Source: JARBAU01 sp029237525 (lineage in GTDB: Archaea > Thermoproteota > Nitrososphaeria > Nitrososphaerales > Nitrososphaeraceae). Taken from it: a stretch of DNA of 64,000 nucleotides. Each line of letters opens with the position of its first letter. Position 1 is the stretch's first letter. The notes beneath the pieces are model-generated. The model was given only the letters and a program-made list of their open reading frames with translations, was not told the DNA's origin and searched no databases. Shown here one piece after another: positions 19,457 to 28,144 of this stretch. Location: NCBI GenBank assembly GCA_036555705.1, contig DATBKT010000132.1:1-64000 (forward strand). Reading direction: 5' to 3'. Both the position numbers and the translations under genes were made by a program.

Positions 19457-19786
19457 ATGACTTGTAAAGGCATATGTATACGTCACAAGGCACAAAAACC
19501 CGTTGGCTCTGGCCGCTACGCTTTAGGACAGAGGAGATGCCAGATTTGTGAAATATTCATCAACTGGGTCGGTTTATGGTGTCCTTGTTGTGGCTATAGA
19601 CTGAGAACAAAGCCACGAAATTTGAAGTATAAGGATAAGCTTAGAACTAGGAAACAATTAGAGGAGACTAATAAATCTCTTTTATCATTACGACCAGTGG
19701 ATAATATTGCATCAGTTCCAATGGAGACTACTATAACTACAGTTTGGAATACGTCTAAAAAGGAGACAAAGAATAAAAGTCAATGA
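19457..19786 (+). CDS. Small multi-cysteine zinc-ribbon protein
   Basis: A 109-residue protein. The N-terminal 55 residues carry cysteines in MTCKGICIRH, QRRCQICEIF and LWCPCCGYRLR, enough for one or two zinc sites with a ribbon or rubredoxin-like knuckle. A basic stretch (RTKPRNLKYKDKLRTRKQ) follows, suited to nucleic-acid contact. The C-terminal 40 residues are low in complexity. Similar short Cys-rich proteins are common and multicopy in thaumarchaea; function unknown, possibly a transcription or RNA-binding factor. Confidence 0.75.
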   Translation: MTCKGICIRHKAQKPVGSGRYALGQRRCQICEIFINWVGLWCPCCGYRLRTKPRNLKYKDKLRTRKQLEETNKSLLSLRPVDNIASVPMETTITTVWNTSKKETKNKSQ

Positions 19787-19889
19787 AGCAATGTATATGT
19801 AATTAAGCCTTATTTGAATTACTAAAATATATCATTGCCTCAATATGGTTGGGCCGCTGGTAGTATTTTAAAAGTCTTGGAATTAGGCT

Positions 19890-20996
19890 CTACGAATCAA
19901 ATCTTTTTACAATGTTGAAATAGGAGTTCCTTAGTGCTGGTTCTTTCTTTACTTCTCTAATCAAGTTTATCAATTCTTCAATTGAAGTTACAGTGCCTTT
20001 ACCGCTCGCTTTAAAGATTTCTTCAGAAAATGCAGTACCAACTAGATCATTGCCTCCATAAGATAATGCAACTTGAGCCAGTTTTTTACCGAGTGCAACC
20101 CAGTATATGGATATGTTGTTCAGTACATTTGAAAGGAGTAACCTTGACACCGCAATGATTCTCAAATCATACGTCGATGGACTTTCCATGGTTATTGTTC
20201 CATCCTGTTCCAGTTCGGTGTTGTCGAGGCTAAACTTCAGCGGAATAAATGTATTAAATCCGTTTGTCTTTTTTTGAAGATCCCTTATCTTCAAGACATG
20301 ATCGACTATATCTTCTATTTTTTCTACATGGCCAAAAAGCATTGTTGAATTGCTCGTCAATCCCAATTCGTGCGCCTGGCGGACAGTATCGAGCCATTCC
20401 TCACCTGAACATTTTCCCCTCACGATCTTGTCCCTTGATTCAGCACCGAAAATCTCGGCTCCACCACCAGGTAATGTATCTAATCCCGCATCCTTTAGCC
20501 TAATCAGCACTTCCTTTATCGAGTTTTTAGTCAGTCTTGCAATGAAGAAAATTTCTGCTGGAGTTAGCGCCTTGATTGTTACTTCTGGATATCTACTTTT
20601 TATTTCTTTCATCATTCTCTCATAATACTCTAGACCCAGCTTCGGATGAAATCCGCCTACGATATGAAGTTCATTGGCTCCCATTTGTTTGACAGCTATT
20701 CCTGCTCTTGTGACGATCTGTTCGATTGTTAAGGTGTAGGCGTCTTCCTCGTCCCCCTTTCGATAGAAAGCGCATAGCGGACAACTTGCAGCACAGACAT
20801 TCGTATAATTCAAGTAATATGAGGATGTAAAGGTAACTAAGTTTCCACAAGTTTTATTTCGGATCATATCTGCCGCCACTCCAAGGGAAAACAAATTCTC
20901 TTCTTTCATCAGCTGCAATCCATCCTGGAAGGATAGCTCTTCCCCACCGAGGGCTTTTTCTAAAGCATCTGTAATACCTTGAATATTACTGAGCAA
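19890..20996 (-). CDS. mqnE: Aminodeoxyfutalosine synthase (MqnE-like radical SAM enzyme)
   Basis: A 368-residue radical SAM enzyme. The cluster motif is in TNVCAASCPLCAFYRKGD (C-x3-C-x2-C, about residues 68-75). Blocks typical of MqnE follow: NELHIVGGFHPKLGLEYYE, LPGGGAEIF, SNSTMLFGHVE and FNTFIPLKFS. MqnE makes aminodeoxyfutalosine in the futalosine route to menaquinone. CofH (F420 pathway) is the nearest alternative, but LPGGGAEIF and GHVE favour MqnE. It is divergent from mqnC with about 99 bases between the starts. Confidence 0.85.
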   Translation of the reverse strand: MLSNIQGITDALEKALGGEELSFQDGLQLMKEENLFSLGVAADMIRNKTCGNLVTFTSSYYLNYTNVCAASCPLCAFYRKGDEEDAYTLTIEQIVTRAGIAVKQMGANELHIVGGFHPKLGLEYYERMMKEIKSRYPEVTIKALTPAEIFFIARLTKNSIKEVLIRLKDAGLDTLPGGGAEIFGAESRDKIVRGKCSGEEWLDTVRQAHELGLTSNSTMLFGHVEKIEDIVDHVLKIRDLQKKTNGFNTFIPLKFSLDNTELEQDGTITMESPSTYDLRIIAVSRLLLSNVLNNISIYWVALGKKLAQVALSYGGNDLVGTAFSEEIFKASGKGTVTSIEELINLIREVKKEPALRNSYFNIVKRFDS

Positions 20997-21095
20997 CTAC
21001 ATTCTATCAGTATGAATATAACATATAAGTTACTCGTAGTTTGCTCACGTGTCTGTAAGGATTAAATAGTATTAACAGGTCAGGAATCATCAGTA

Positions 21096-22220
21096 TTGAA
21101 CAATATCAGACTAGCGCAAGATTTGGTCATAAAGTCTGACTTAAGCGATATACTAGAAGATATACTTCGCGGTCAGCGGATCAGGATAAATGAATGTATG
21201 CGACTAGTTAAATCTATTGACGTAGTTAAATTGGGAGCTATTGCGAATTTGTTGAGACAAAGATTGTTCGGCAATACTGCCTCGTTTATTAACAATATCA
21301 TACTAAATTATACAAACGTCTGCGTAACTTATTGCAAATTTTGTGCATTTTATAGGCCTCCTGGACATAACGATACATATACTTTGTCTAAAGAAGATGT
21401 GCTCAAACGTGTCTTGACCTCAGCACAAACTCTAGGCACTACTCAGGTGCTATTTCAAGGAGGACATAATCCGAACTTGGGATTAGAATACTACGAAGGC
21501 ATCTTTGATGCGATAAGGAAATCTTCGAAATTAGCTATCCATGGATTATCACCTTCTGAAATCGATATGATCGCAAAGATCGAAAGAAGCAGTACAAAAG
21601 AGGTTCTTGCTAGACTTAAAGAATCTGGATTGGACTCGTTACCAGGTGCAGGAGCAGAAATACTTGATGATGATGTCAAATCATACATTAGCCCTCTTAA
21701 AATAAAGAGCTCTGAATGGCTTAGGATTATGGAAGAGGCACATGAGCTTGGCTTGAAATCATCAGCAACGATGATGTATGGTACTATTGAAAGCGAAGAG
21801 CAGCAAGCCAGACATATTATAAAAATTGCAGAATTACAAGAAAAAACCAATGGATTTATGGCCTTTATTCCTTGGAGTTTTGAACCCAATGCTACAGATT
21901 TGCAATCTGAGGGCATGATACGATACCCCTCAGGAGGGCTTAATTTAGTAAAGATGATTGCGGTTTCACGAATAGCATATTTCGGCTTGATTGATCATTT
22001 GCAATCCTCATGGTTGACGAATGGTATAGGTATGGCCCAACTAGCGTTATATTATGGCGCCGATGACTTTGGTGGTACACTAATCGGAGAGGAAGTGGTT
22101 AGCGCAACAGGGGCGAGATCAACAGAATTGACCTCTAACAAGATCATAAATGCCATAAAGCAAATTGGTTACGAGCCTGTGGAAAGAGACAATTTCTATA
22201 ATATTTTGAAGACTTACTAG
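21096..22220 (+). CDS. mqnC: Cyclic dehypoxanthine futalosine synthase (MqnC-like radical SAM enzyme)
   Basis: A 374-residue radical SAM enzyme with the cluster motif in YTNVCVTYCKFCAFYRPPG (about residues 73-80). MqnC family blocks are clear: GTTQVLFQGGHNPNLGLEYY, IHGLSPSEIDMIAK, LPGAGAEIL, SATMMYGTIES, GFMAFIPWSFEPNATDL, SSWLTNGIGMAQLALYYG and ADDFGGTLIGEEVV. MqnC cyclises the futalosine intermediate in menaquinone synthesis. It is paralogous to, and divergent from, the MqnE-like gene. The start is a TTG; the region between the two genes should contain both promoters. Confidence 0.88.
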   Translation: MNNIRLAQDLVIKSDLSDILEDILRGQRIRINECMRLVKSIDVVKLGAIANLLRQRLFGNTASFINNIILNYTNVCVTYCKFCAFYRPPGHNDTYTLSKEDVLKRVLTSAQTLGTTQVLFQGGHNPNLGLEYYEGIFDAIRKSSKLAIHGLSPSEIDMIAKIERSSTKEVLARLKESGLDSLPGAGAEILDDDVKSYISPLKIKSSEWLRIMEEAHELGLKSSATMMYGTIESEEQQARHIIKIAELQEKTNGFMAFIPWSFEPNATDLQSEGMIRYPSGGLNLVKMIAVSRIAYFGLIDHLQSSWLTNGIGMAQLALYYGADDFGGTLIGEEVVSATGARSTELTSNKIINAIKQIGYEPVERDNFYNILKTY

Positions 22221-22343
22221 TTAAATTCTTGAACATATTAAATTTAGTCTGCGCAATTGACAAACCTATCAATATCAGCAAAGAGTGTGCAGCGTGAAGT
22301 GGAAGTCGGGACTTTTAAGAAGGATAAAGAATTGATTATTTAT

Positions 22344-22676
22344 TTAGGGGTGGTTCTTACTTTTATTAATTTCTGCATCAATGGCAAACCTCAGCTCCTC
22401 ATCATTCTTGTTTGTATAATCAATACCCAACGTTTCGGCTATTGATTCTAGTTTTTCTCTTCCTACTGCATCCCCACTTTTGCTTTTAACTCTCTGGAGT
22501 TCGTTCTTTGCTTCCATCTTGGCTTTTTCATATTCAGACGACGCTTTACCAAAACTTCTTGCAAGTTCAGGAATTTTCTTTACTCCGAATATTAGTACTA
22601 CCACAATAACAATGATAATAACCCATTCAAACCCTCCAACCCCAACCTGAAGTATCAATTCTGATAATCCAGTCAT
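22344..22676 (-). CDS. tatA: Twin-arginine translocase subunit TatA/E-like
   Basis: A 110-residue protein with one N-terminal membrane helix (WVIIIVIVVVLIFG, about residues 18-31), the hinge FGVKKIPELARSFGKA, an amphipathic charged helix and an acidic/polar tail. This is the TatA/TatB layout; TatA builds the pore through which folded proteins with twin-arginine signals leave the cell. It converges with mqnC. TatC is not in the window. Confidence 0.88.
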   Translation of the reverse strand: MTGLSELILQVGVGGFEWVIIIVIVVVLIFGVKKIPELARSFGKASSEYEKAKMEAKNELQRVKSKSGDAVGREKLESIAETLGIDYTNKNDEELRFAIDAEINKSKNHP

Positions 22677-22726
22677 TCTTAATTATAATAGATGTAATCA
22701 AGATTTAAGTGTTCATTTCGAAGTCG

Positions 22727-22864
22727 TTAATAGTTTCGATGTGAAGCATTTCGTCCCAGCGAACTGTCATATTTAGTCGGACCCGTCTTTATTTCAATTC
22801 CATCTTGGACAATTACCTTATCGAAGTCAATAGCTAGGTCGAAATCAATTATACTTTTATGCAA
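22727..22864 (-). CDS. Possible 45-aa protein between tatA and tmk
   Basis: An open frame with strand-like alternation (IIDFDLAIDFDKVIVQDGI, then EIKTGPTKY) in a stretch that looks more GC-balanced than its flanks. The start is uncertain: TTG at 22864, and the frame stays open further upstream into the opposite-strand tmk start. It may be a real small protein, a remnant of a longer gene, or chance. I do not recognise it. Confidence 0.28.
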   Translation of the reverse strand: MHKSIIDFDLAIDFDKVIVQDGIEIKTGPTKYDSSLGRNASHRNY

Positions 22865-22884
22865 GTAAGCTTCGGACTCTCTTA

Positions 22885-23478
22885 TTGAAAAATGGGAGGA
22901 TAATTGTGATTGAAGGAACTGATAAAGTTGGAAAAGCGACTCAGACCAACATGCTCATGAATTCTCTAAAACAATCAGGAAGGAATTGTTTGATACTAAG
23001 TTTTCCTGATTATACTACACCGATAGGATCAGAAATTCGGGCCTTCTTGAATCACAAGCGCGAGTATCCTAACGAATTAAAACATATGCTGCTATCTGCT
23101 AACCGGTGGGAAAAAAAGAAGAATATAGAGCTTGCAAGAGATAATGGAACGATTTTGATTATGAATAGATACTATCAGTCTAATCTGGTTTATGGGTTGT
23201 CCAATGGTTTAGATCTTAACTGGTTACTAACTCTAGATCAAGGCATGCCTAGGGAAGATTTGGTCATAATCCTGAGGGCAAAACCATTGATTATCCAAGA
23301 TAGAGGGGTTAATGGCGAAGATCTGTTTGAGCAAGATCAAGAATTGTTGGAACGTGTGCATAAAAATTACCATAAACTTGCAATCCAATTCAAATGGAAG
23401 GAAATTGATGGAGAAAGAAGTAGAGAACAAGTCCATAAAGACATTCTTAAACTTGTAAACGAAGCAGTACAAAGCTAA
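22885..23478 (+). CDS. tmk: Thymidylate kinase
   Basis: A 197-residue P-loop kinase that phosphorylates dTMP to dTDP. The P-loop is EGTDKVGKATQ (residues 10-20), the DRY-type motif appears as NRYYQSNLVYG, and the lid region is LRAKPLIIQDRG. Length fits the family. The start is a TTG. It is the first gene of an apparent operon with an HD phosphohydrolase 11 bases downstream and a UMP kinase after that, so three steps that affect dNTP/UTP pools lie together. Confidence 0.9.
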   Translation: MKNGRIIVIEGTDKVGKATQTNMLMNSLKQSGRNCLILSFPDYTTPIGSEIRAFLNHKREYPNELKHMLLSANRWEKKKNIELARDNGTILIMNRYYQSNLVYGLSNGLDLNWLLTLDQGMPREDLVIILRAKPLIIQDRGVNGEDLFEQDQELLERVHKNYHKLAIQFKWKEIDGERSREQVHKDILKLVNEAVQS

Positions 23479-23489
23479 CCATTATAGTC

Positions 23490-24737
23490 ATGAAATATGT
23501 TGGAGAGATAACCGATCCGATACATAAACATATTCGGTTTACAGAGGTTGAACATGATGTCCTTGATAGTCCAATATTTCAAAGACTGAGGAGGATTAGA
23601 CAACTTGCTGGAGCTCATCTAATATATCCAAGCGCACAACACTCTCGTTTTGAGCATTCTCTTGGAACAATGCATATAGCTGGCTATGCTGGAGAAACGC
23701 TGTTCTCAAAAGGCTATTTGAAAAGTGAAGAAGAAATACAAGAACTCAGATTGGCAGCTTTGCTCCATGACATAGGCCACGGACCATTTTCACATTTATT
23801 CGAAGAAGTTTTGAATGAGAAGAGCAAAAAAAATCACGAAGATATTGGAAAGGAAATCATTTTAAAGAGCGAAATTAGTGACATCGTTTCGAGATATGGC
23901 TACGACCCAACAATCGTTTCCAACCTATCATGTGGCCAGTCGCAAATAAGGTTCCTTAATGAAATAATTGCTGGAAGCTTATCTGCTGATATAATGGATT
24001 ACCTGCCTAGGGATGGTATGTTTACAGGTGCAGAGTACGGAAATATTGACTATCATAGACTGGTGACCTCATTTCAGGTAGTATCTAACAACCATTTGGC
24101 GTTGGATAGATCGGCATTGTATTCCTTCGAATCGATGTTAATTTCAAGATACGAAATGTTCAAGGCCGTTTATTTTCATAAAACAGTAAGATCTGCTGAA
24201 GTCATGCTATTGCATTCTATGCTACTCGCTGATGACCAACTAAATCTAACAGATGTTTCTTTGGAAAACTTATCGGAATTGACTGACGAGAACGTGCTAG
24301 AGAGAATTGCTTCACTTAAAGATCAGAATAAAATTGCATCAGCGCTTGCTACATCCTATAAGTCTAGGAGACTTCTAAAATGCGTTTATGAGAAGTTCTT
24401 GCATAGACATGATCCGACGTTCAAAAAAATTAATAGAGACACCTTAAACGATTTAGGGTTAAGAATTGCAAAGACTGCCGGTGTTAGTGGCTCTTCAGTG
24501 TTTGTGGATTCGTCAAGAGCATCCTCAATGCCCTTGACCCCAAACAAAAAGGAAATAAGTTCGGTGATTCTGTCTGATAGAAAGCGGGCTTATGAAATTC
24601 CTGTTTCAGAGATACCAATAATTGATTCTATAACAGGGTTTCTTAACATGTTAAGGGTGTATACAACAGCGGAAAGTAGAAATCGTGTTGAAAAGTGTAT
24701 TAGGAGTGTAATCGAAAGGAGAAGAGACCATGGTTGA
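23490..24737 (+). CDS. HD-domain phosphohydrolase (SAMHD1/dGTPase-like)
   Basis: A 415-residue metal-dependent phosphohydrolase. The HD metal site is visible as HSRFEHSLG (His51, His56), LLHDIGHGPFSH (His93-Asp94, His97) and a downstream Asp in SADIMDYLPRDGMFTGAEYG. The block after the HD domain and the overall length match the SAMHD1-like group, whose studied members cleave dNTPs. Placed between thymidylate kinase and UMP kinase, overlapping the latter by 8 bases, it probably controls nucleotide pools; the exact substrate is unknown. Confidence 0.88.
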   Translation: MKYVGEITDPIHKHIRFTEVEHDVLDSPIFQRLRRIRQLAGAHLIYPSAQHSRFEHSLGTMHIAGYAGETLFSKGYLKSEEEIQELRLAALLHDIGHGPFSHLFEEVLNEKSKKNHEDIGKEIILKSEISDIVSRYGYDPTIVSNLSCGQSQIRFLNEIIAGSLSADIMDYLPRDGMFTGAEYGNIDYHRLVTSFQVVSNNHLALDRSALYSFESMLISRYEMFKAVYFHKTVRSAEVMLLHSMLLADDQLNLTDVSLENLSELTDENVLERIASLKDQNKIASALATSYKSRRLLKCVYEKFLHRHDPTFKKINRDTLNDLGLRIAKTAGVSGSSVFVDSSRASSMPLTPNKKEISSVILSDRKRAYEIPVSEIPIIDSITGFLNMLRVYTTAESRNRVEKCIRSVIERRRDHG

Positions 24738-25434
24738 ACACCATCGAAAATCCTATACAGCTAATCGGGTAGTCATCAAACTAAGTGGCAGTATTTTTGG
24801 TGAAGATACGAATGAGAGGAAGATTAGAGCATACGCTGATATGTTCTCCTCGATTAAGGAGATTCAACCTATTGTTATTTCCGGAGGAGGACGAATCGCC
24901 CGGCATTACATTGATCTCGCAAGGTCATTGGGTTCAGACGAGGCAAATTTAGATATCATGGGGATTAATGTCTCGAGGCTGAACGCAAGGTTGTTGTTAG
25001 CTGCACTGCAAGACAAAGCCTATCCAAAGATCCCTAAAGATTTAGAGGAAGTAGCATTAGCCGCGGAGAGTGGAAAGATAGTAATAACAGGTGGTCTGCA
25101 TCCAGGACAAAGTACAAACGCCACATCAGCATTAATTGCTGAAATAGTAAATGCTTCAAGATTTCTTAATGCTACTGATGTTGATGGTATATATGACTCG
25201 GATCCCAATATTAATAACAATGCTAAACTCCTTAAGACAATCACAGTACAACAATGCCTTCGGCTTCTCGAAGGCGAAAGCTCGATGGCAGGTACATATG
25301 ACTTGATGGATATAGTTGCACTTAAAGTCATCGAGCGCTCCAAAATACCGACTAGAATCCTAAAGGCAGAAATCTCTAATATTCTGAATTCAATTCAAAG
25401 TGGAATCCAAATCGGGACTGAGATTGTCTCTTAA
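24730..25434 (+). CDS. pyrH: Uridylate kinase, archaeal type
   Basis: A 234-residue amino-acid-kinase-fold enzyme that converts UMP to UDP. Signature parts are VVIKLSGSIFGE near the N-terminus, IVISGGGRIARHYI, GGLHPGQSTNATSALIAE and TDVDGIYDSDPN. These are the archaeal UMP kinase blocks. Its start lies inside the end of the HD phosphohydrolase gene (8-base overlap), a sign of translational coupling in the tmk-HD-pyrH operon. Confidence 0.93.
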   Translation: MVEHHRKSYTANRVVIKLSGSIFGEDTNERKIRAYADMFSSIKEIQPIVISGGGRIARHYIDLARSLGSDEANLDIMGINVSRLNARLLLAALQDKAYPKIPKDLEEVALAAESGKIVITGGLHPGQSTNATSALIAEIVNASRFLNATDVDGIYDSDPNINNNAKLLKTITVQQCLRLLEGESSMAGTYDLMDIVALKVIERSKIPTRILKAEISNILNSIQSGIQIGTEIVS

Positions 25435-25448
25435 TAGAGTCTATCGTA

Positions 25449-25636
25449 TGATCAAAAATATAGCTTATGCCACACGGTTCGCCGATTCAGCGACAGTAAA
25501 TGTAAAAAGTACATCAATGACAAAGCCGAAGGATACTCGAATTCCAACATCGGTTTTGGTTCGGAAACAGTTATGGTGTACTTTTACAAATCTCCAAAAC
25601 TTTGATAATGTTTTTAAAATTAGATCCGTGTGCTAG
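25449..25636 (+). CDS. Doubtful 62-aa frame after pyrH
   Basis: An ATG-started frame 15 bases after pyrH. The residues are basic and Ser/Thr-rich (SATVNVKSTSMTKPKDTRIP) and no family is recognised. It could be the tail of the operon or chance. Confidence 0.22.
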
Positions 25637-25960
25637 CTTGTCAAAAATAGATATTCTAGAACTTGAGGCTTTACCATCTTATAATATACATTTTTAATCG
25701 TAAATGACAAGTATGAGGTTTAATTAGTATGATTTGGTGATGGTTGGTCTAGACTGCAATCGATTTTGGATTATTATTCAGTCTGCTTCTACCTCAGATT
25801 TGGAGTGTGGAAAGATCTGATAGCCGCTAATATGAACCGCGGCATTGCATAAATTTGTCTGATCAGATTTGTAATTACTATAAATAGTTTCATGATTCCT
25901 TAAAAGTCACACTTAGTTGTTACCATTGATGAAAATATGCGTAAACTTTGAAATAGAGAT
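25637..25960 (+). other. Intergenic, no gene seen
   Basis: About 320 AT-rich bases between the pyrH operon and leftward small genes; nothing recognised. Confidence 0.45.
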
Positions 25961-26182
25961 CTAATTTACTTTGGCAATTATCGTCTTTAATCGTTTGTTC
26001 TCACAGTACAATTCAGAAACCGACTCCATAATGGCCAGAGTAATAACTCCGTCTAAATCACCCAAATATTGCTCCCGGTCATCTTCGTCTAGCTGATTAG
26101 CATCGCAATATTTTGTCGCTACATCAAACACAAGTTTTTCAATCTGTACCATGGTTAGTCCGTCATTTAATCCATTTTTCAA
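25961..26182 (-). CDS. Small acidic helical protein, unknown
   Basis: A 73-residue acidic protein with helix-like spacing (MVQIEKLVFDVATKYCDANQ, LDEDDREQYLGDLDGVITLA). No membrane segment or motif. It follows the small gene at 26236-26406 on the same strand with a short gap, so the two may be cotranscribed. Unrecognised family; composition is convincing for a real protein. Confidence 0.5.
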   Translation of the reverse strand: MKNGLNDGLTMVQIEKLVFDVATKYCDANQLDEDDREQYLGDLDGVITLAIMESVSELYCENKRLKTIIAKVN

Positions 26183-26235
26183 TACTTTTGATATATTATT
26201 GGATTGATTTCTCAGTATCTGTTTAATGTCCTCTA

Positions 26236-26406
26236 TCAGTTCCCTTGGTTTTGAGGCCTTATGCCATTTAAGTCTTCATCGGTCTCTACGTATGCAGTAA
26301 GCTTTGCCACTTCCTCCGAATTGGCAGATTTCTGCCAATTGGTAGTAGGCTCATTTGCTTTCTTTCTTGTTTCGGGGTAATTTTTCAATCTTACCTCCTT
26401 AGGCAT
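26236..26406 (-). CDS. Small basic protein, unknown
   Basis: Fifty-six residues when started at MPKEVRLKNYPETRKKANEP; a start ten codons earlier at 26436 is also open. It is hydrophilic and charged, without cysteines or membrane helix, so probably cytosolic and perhaps disordered. It lies just upstream of 25961-26182. Function unknown. Confidence 0.4.
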   Translation of the reverse strand: MPKEVRLKNYPETRKKANEPTTNWQKSANSEEVAKLTAYVETDEDLNGIRPQNQGN

Positions 26407-26436
26407 TTTGTATATAATGGATCTGTTCGAAAGCAC

Positions 26437-27383
26437 ACCCCCGCCCTAAGTTTTAGTATAATTATTTATCTGATTGTCTCCTTATCAAATCCTTCCTTTT
26501 ATCGCCCTTTCAATAATCAGACGAGGTAGATGAGTAACGTTTACGGCACTTGTAACCCATGTGTTTATCATCGCTGCCAACTCATCTGAAATCATATTAT
26601 TAGTCTTTATATCTGTGTTTGAGGATGTCAAATATCTGTCCTCATCTTTTTTCTTTCATATATACAGTAATAAAAAGTCAACATTAGTTCATTTAGAATT
26701 CCTATTTTTGATACTATATCTGCGATTAGTTCCTCTAGATAAACCTGGATGCTTTTTGATATTTAATCGGCTACCAAGATCTGGAACCAAACGTTACTAT
26801 AATAAATATCCACCACGAACATAAATTGCACTGAATAATCCTTGGTTAAGTAGATGATTATATCTCTACCATCTAAATCCTTGTTCTCCCGACACGACAG
26901 GCTAGAACATTGCTAATTTATTATTCAAGCATTTGATACTGTTGTCAATTTTCCAACATAGATTTATTATTATAGATTTGTTGAAAAATATCTACTTCCT
27001 AAATCAATTTAGAGCTTTTTCAAGGAATAGGTTTTAAACTTTTATAAATGAGTTCTTTAGTACAGTTTGTTAACTACCGACTATTGTCGCCTTTAGTGTC
27101 CTAACGCCGAATTTTAGGTGATATAGAGTGAAGTGAGGTTTCTGTAGTTGGAAATTGTCATTATCGTTTAAGAGGTAACTTTAAGGTTATTACTTCTTGG
27201 TTCTTCGGCATGAGTGAAATTCTGTAATTTTTACATGATATTATCATAATGACATTTTCATCAAAATGATCTAATCTTAATGAAAACCCGTATCAATACT
27301 GCTACATGGTGGTAAAATAAATGCAAAGGATGACACTCGCATAAAAATTTAAATAGACCAATTGAATTTACAATTAGGTCTTT
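26437..27383 (+). other. Long gene-free stretch
   Basis: About 950 bases. One open frame (26561-26824, plus strand) is hydrophobic, Phe/Leu/Ser-rich and has no coding character, so it is not called. No repeats or RNA structure were recognised by eye. Confidence 0.45.
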
Positions 27384-27740
27384 TCAGGTCACAGTTTTGA
27401 TATCACCTACAAATTCAGACATTCCGTCGCTTATTATTTTTCTATAGATTTCTTCGCCTTTACTAATAGGCAGAGGCTTCGATTGAGCTTTTGCATATCC
27501 ATCCCGATCACATATAAATAACATTGTCTCTTCTCCCCGAGTCATTTTCCCAACAAGCATTTCTTCTCCAACTGGTTGAAAATCATTTTTGATATTTTTG
27601 ATTGTATAAGTTAACATTGCGAACCCAGTATAATCAAACAGTTTGATTTGAGCTTTTTTTGACCTTTCGGAGCCTAGAAAGGCAGCTTTATGATATTGCA
27701 TGTTGATACTATGATCAGATAATGCTGATAATATTAACAT
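27384..27740 (-). CDS. Hypothetical protein (105-118 aa)
   Basis: A soluble protein of 118 residues, or 105 if it starts at the second ATG (MQYHKAAFLGSERSKKAQIK, from 27701). It alternates hydrophobic and charged residues (AQIKLFDYTGFAMLTYTIKN; GEETMLFICDRDGYAKAQ) as in a small alpha/beta domain. There is no signal peptide or known motif. It stands alone between two gene-free stretches. Confidence 0.55.
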   Translation of the reverse strand: MLILSALSDHSINMQYHKAAFLGSERSKKAQIKLFDYTGFAMLTYTIKNIKNDFQPVGEEMLVGKMTRGEETMLFICDRDGYAKAQSKPLPISKGEEIYRKIISDGMSEFVGDIKTVT

Positions 27741-28144
27741 TTTTTATACAGTGTGATAATCCATTAATACCAAGTGTAAACACTTCAGAGTTACAAGGAC
27801 CAATTTACTATTTTAGTAAGTAAATAATTCCTGGTAGACAACGATGAATCATGCCCATGACTGACAGATTAGAGTCACATTTTTAGTGTTCGAACTAATG
27901 ATCCTAACGAGCTATTCACCTTAATTTGTGGGATCGTGATATCCCATTCAAGAAGGTTATTCAAAAGCTATAATATAATGTCTCTATCAAGTAGAATCCG
28001 TATACGGCTAATCCCAATGATCAGAAACTGGTATATGCGTGTAGATCGATGATAACAATGGTCACTGTAATAAGGTCGTCATCAACTACTTCATGGGAGT
28101 GCTAATTATATCGAATATATTTGGTATGAATTGAATTTAAATCA
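27741..28144 (+). other. Intergenic, no gene seen
   Basis: About 400 AT-rich bases that should hold the divergent promoters of the hypothetical gene and the nuclease gene; a possible TATA box (about 28121-28140, tgaatttaaatc) precedes the latter. Confidence 0.45.

Noticed and set aside
19890..22220. CofG/CofH (F420) assignment for the two radical SAM genes
   Set aside because: LPGGGAEIF/LPGAGAEIL, GHVE and the IPLKF/IPWSF blocks fit MqnE and MqnC better.
26561..26824. 87-aa plus-strand frame
   Set aside because: Phe/Leu/Ile-rich without clear membrane helices or start signal; looks like translated AT-rich spacer.
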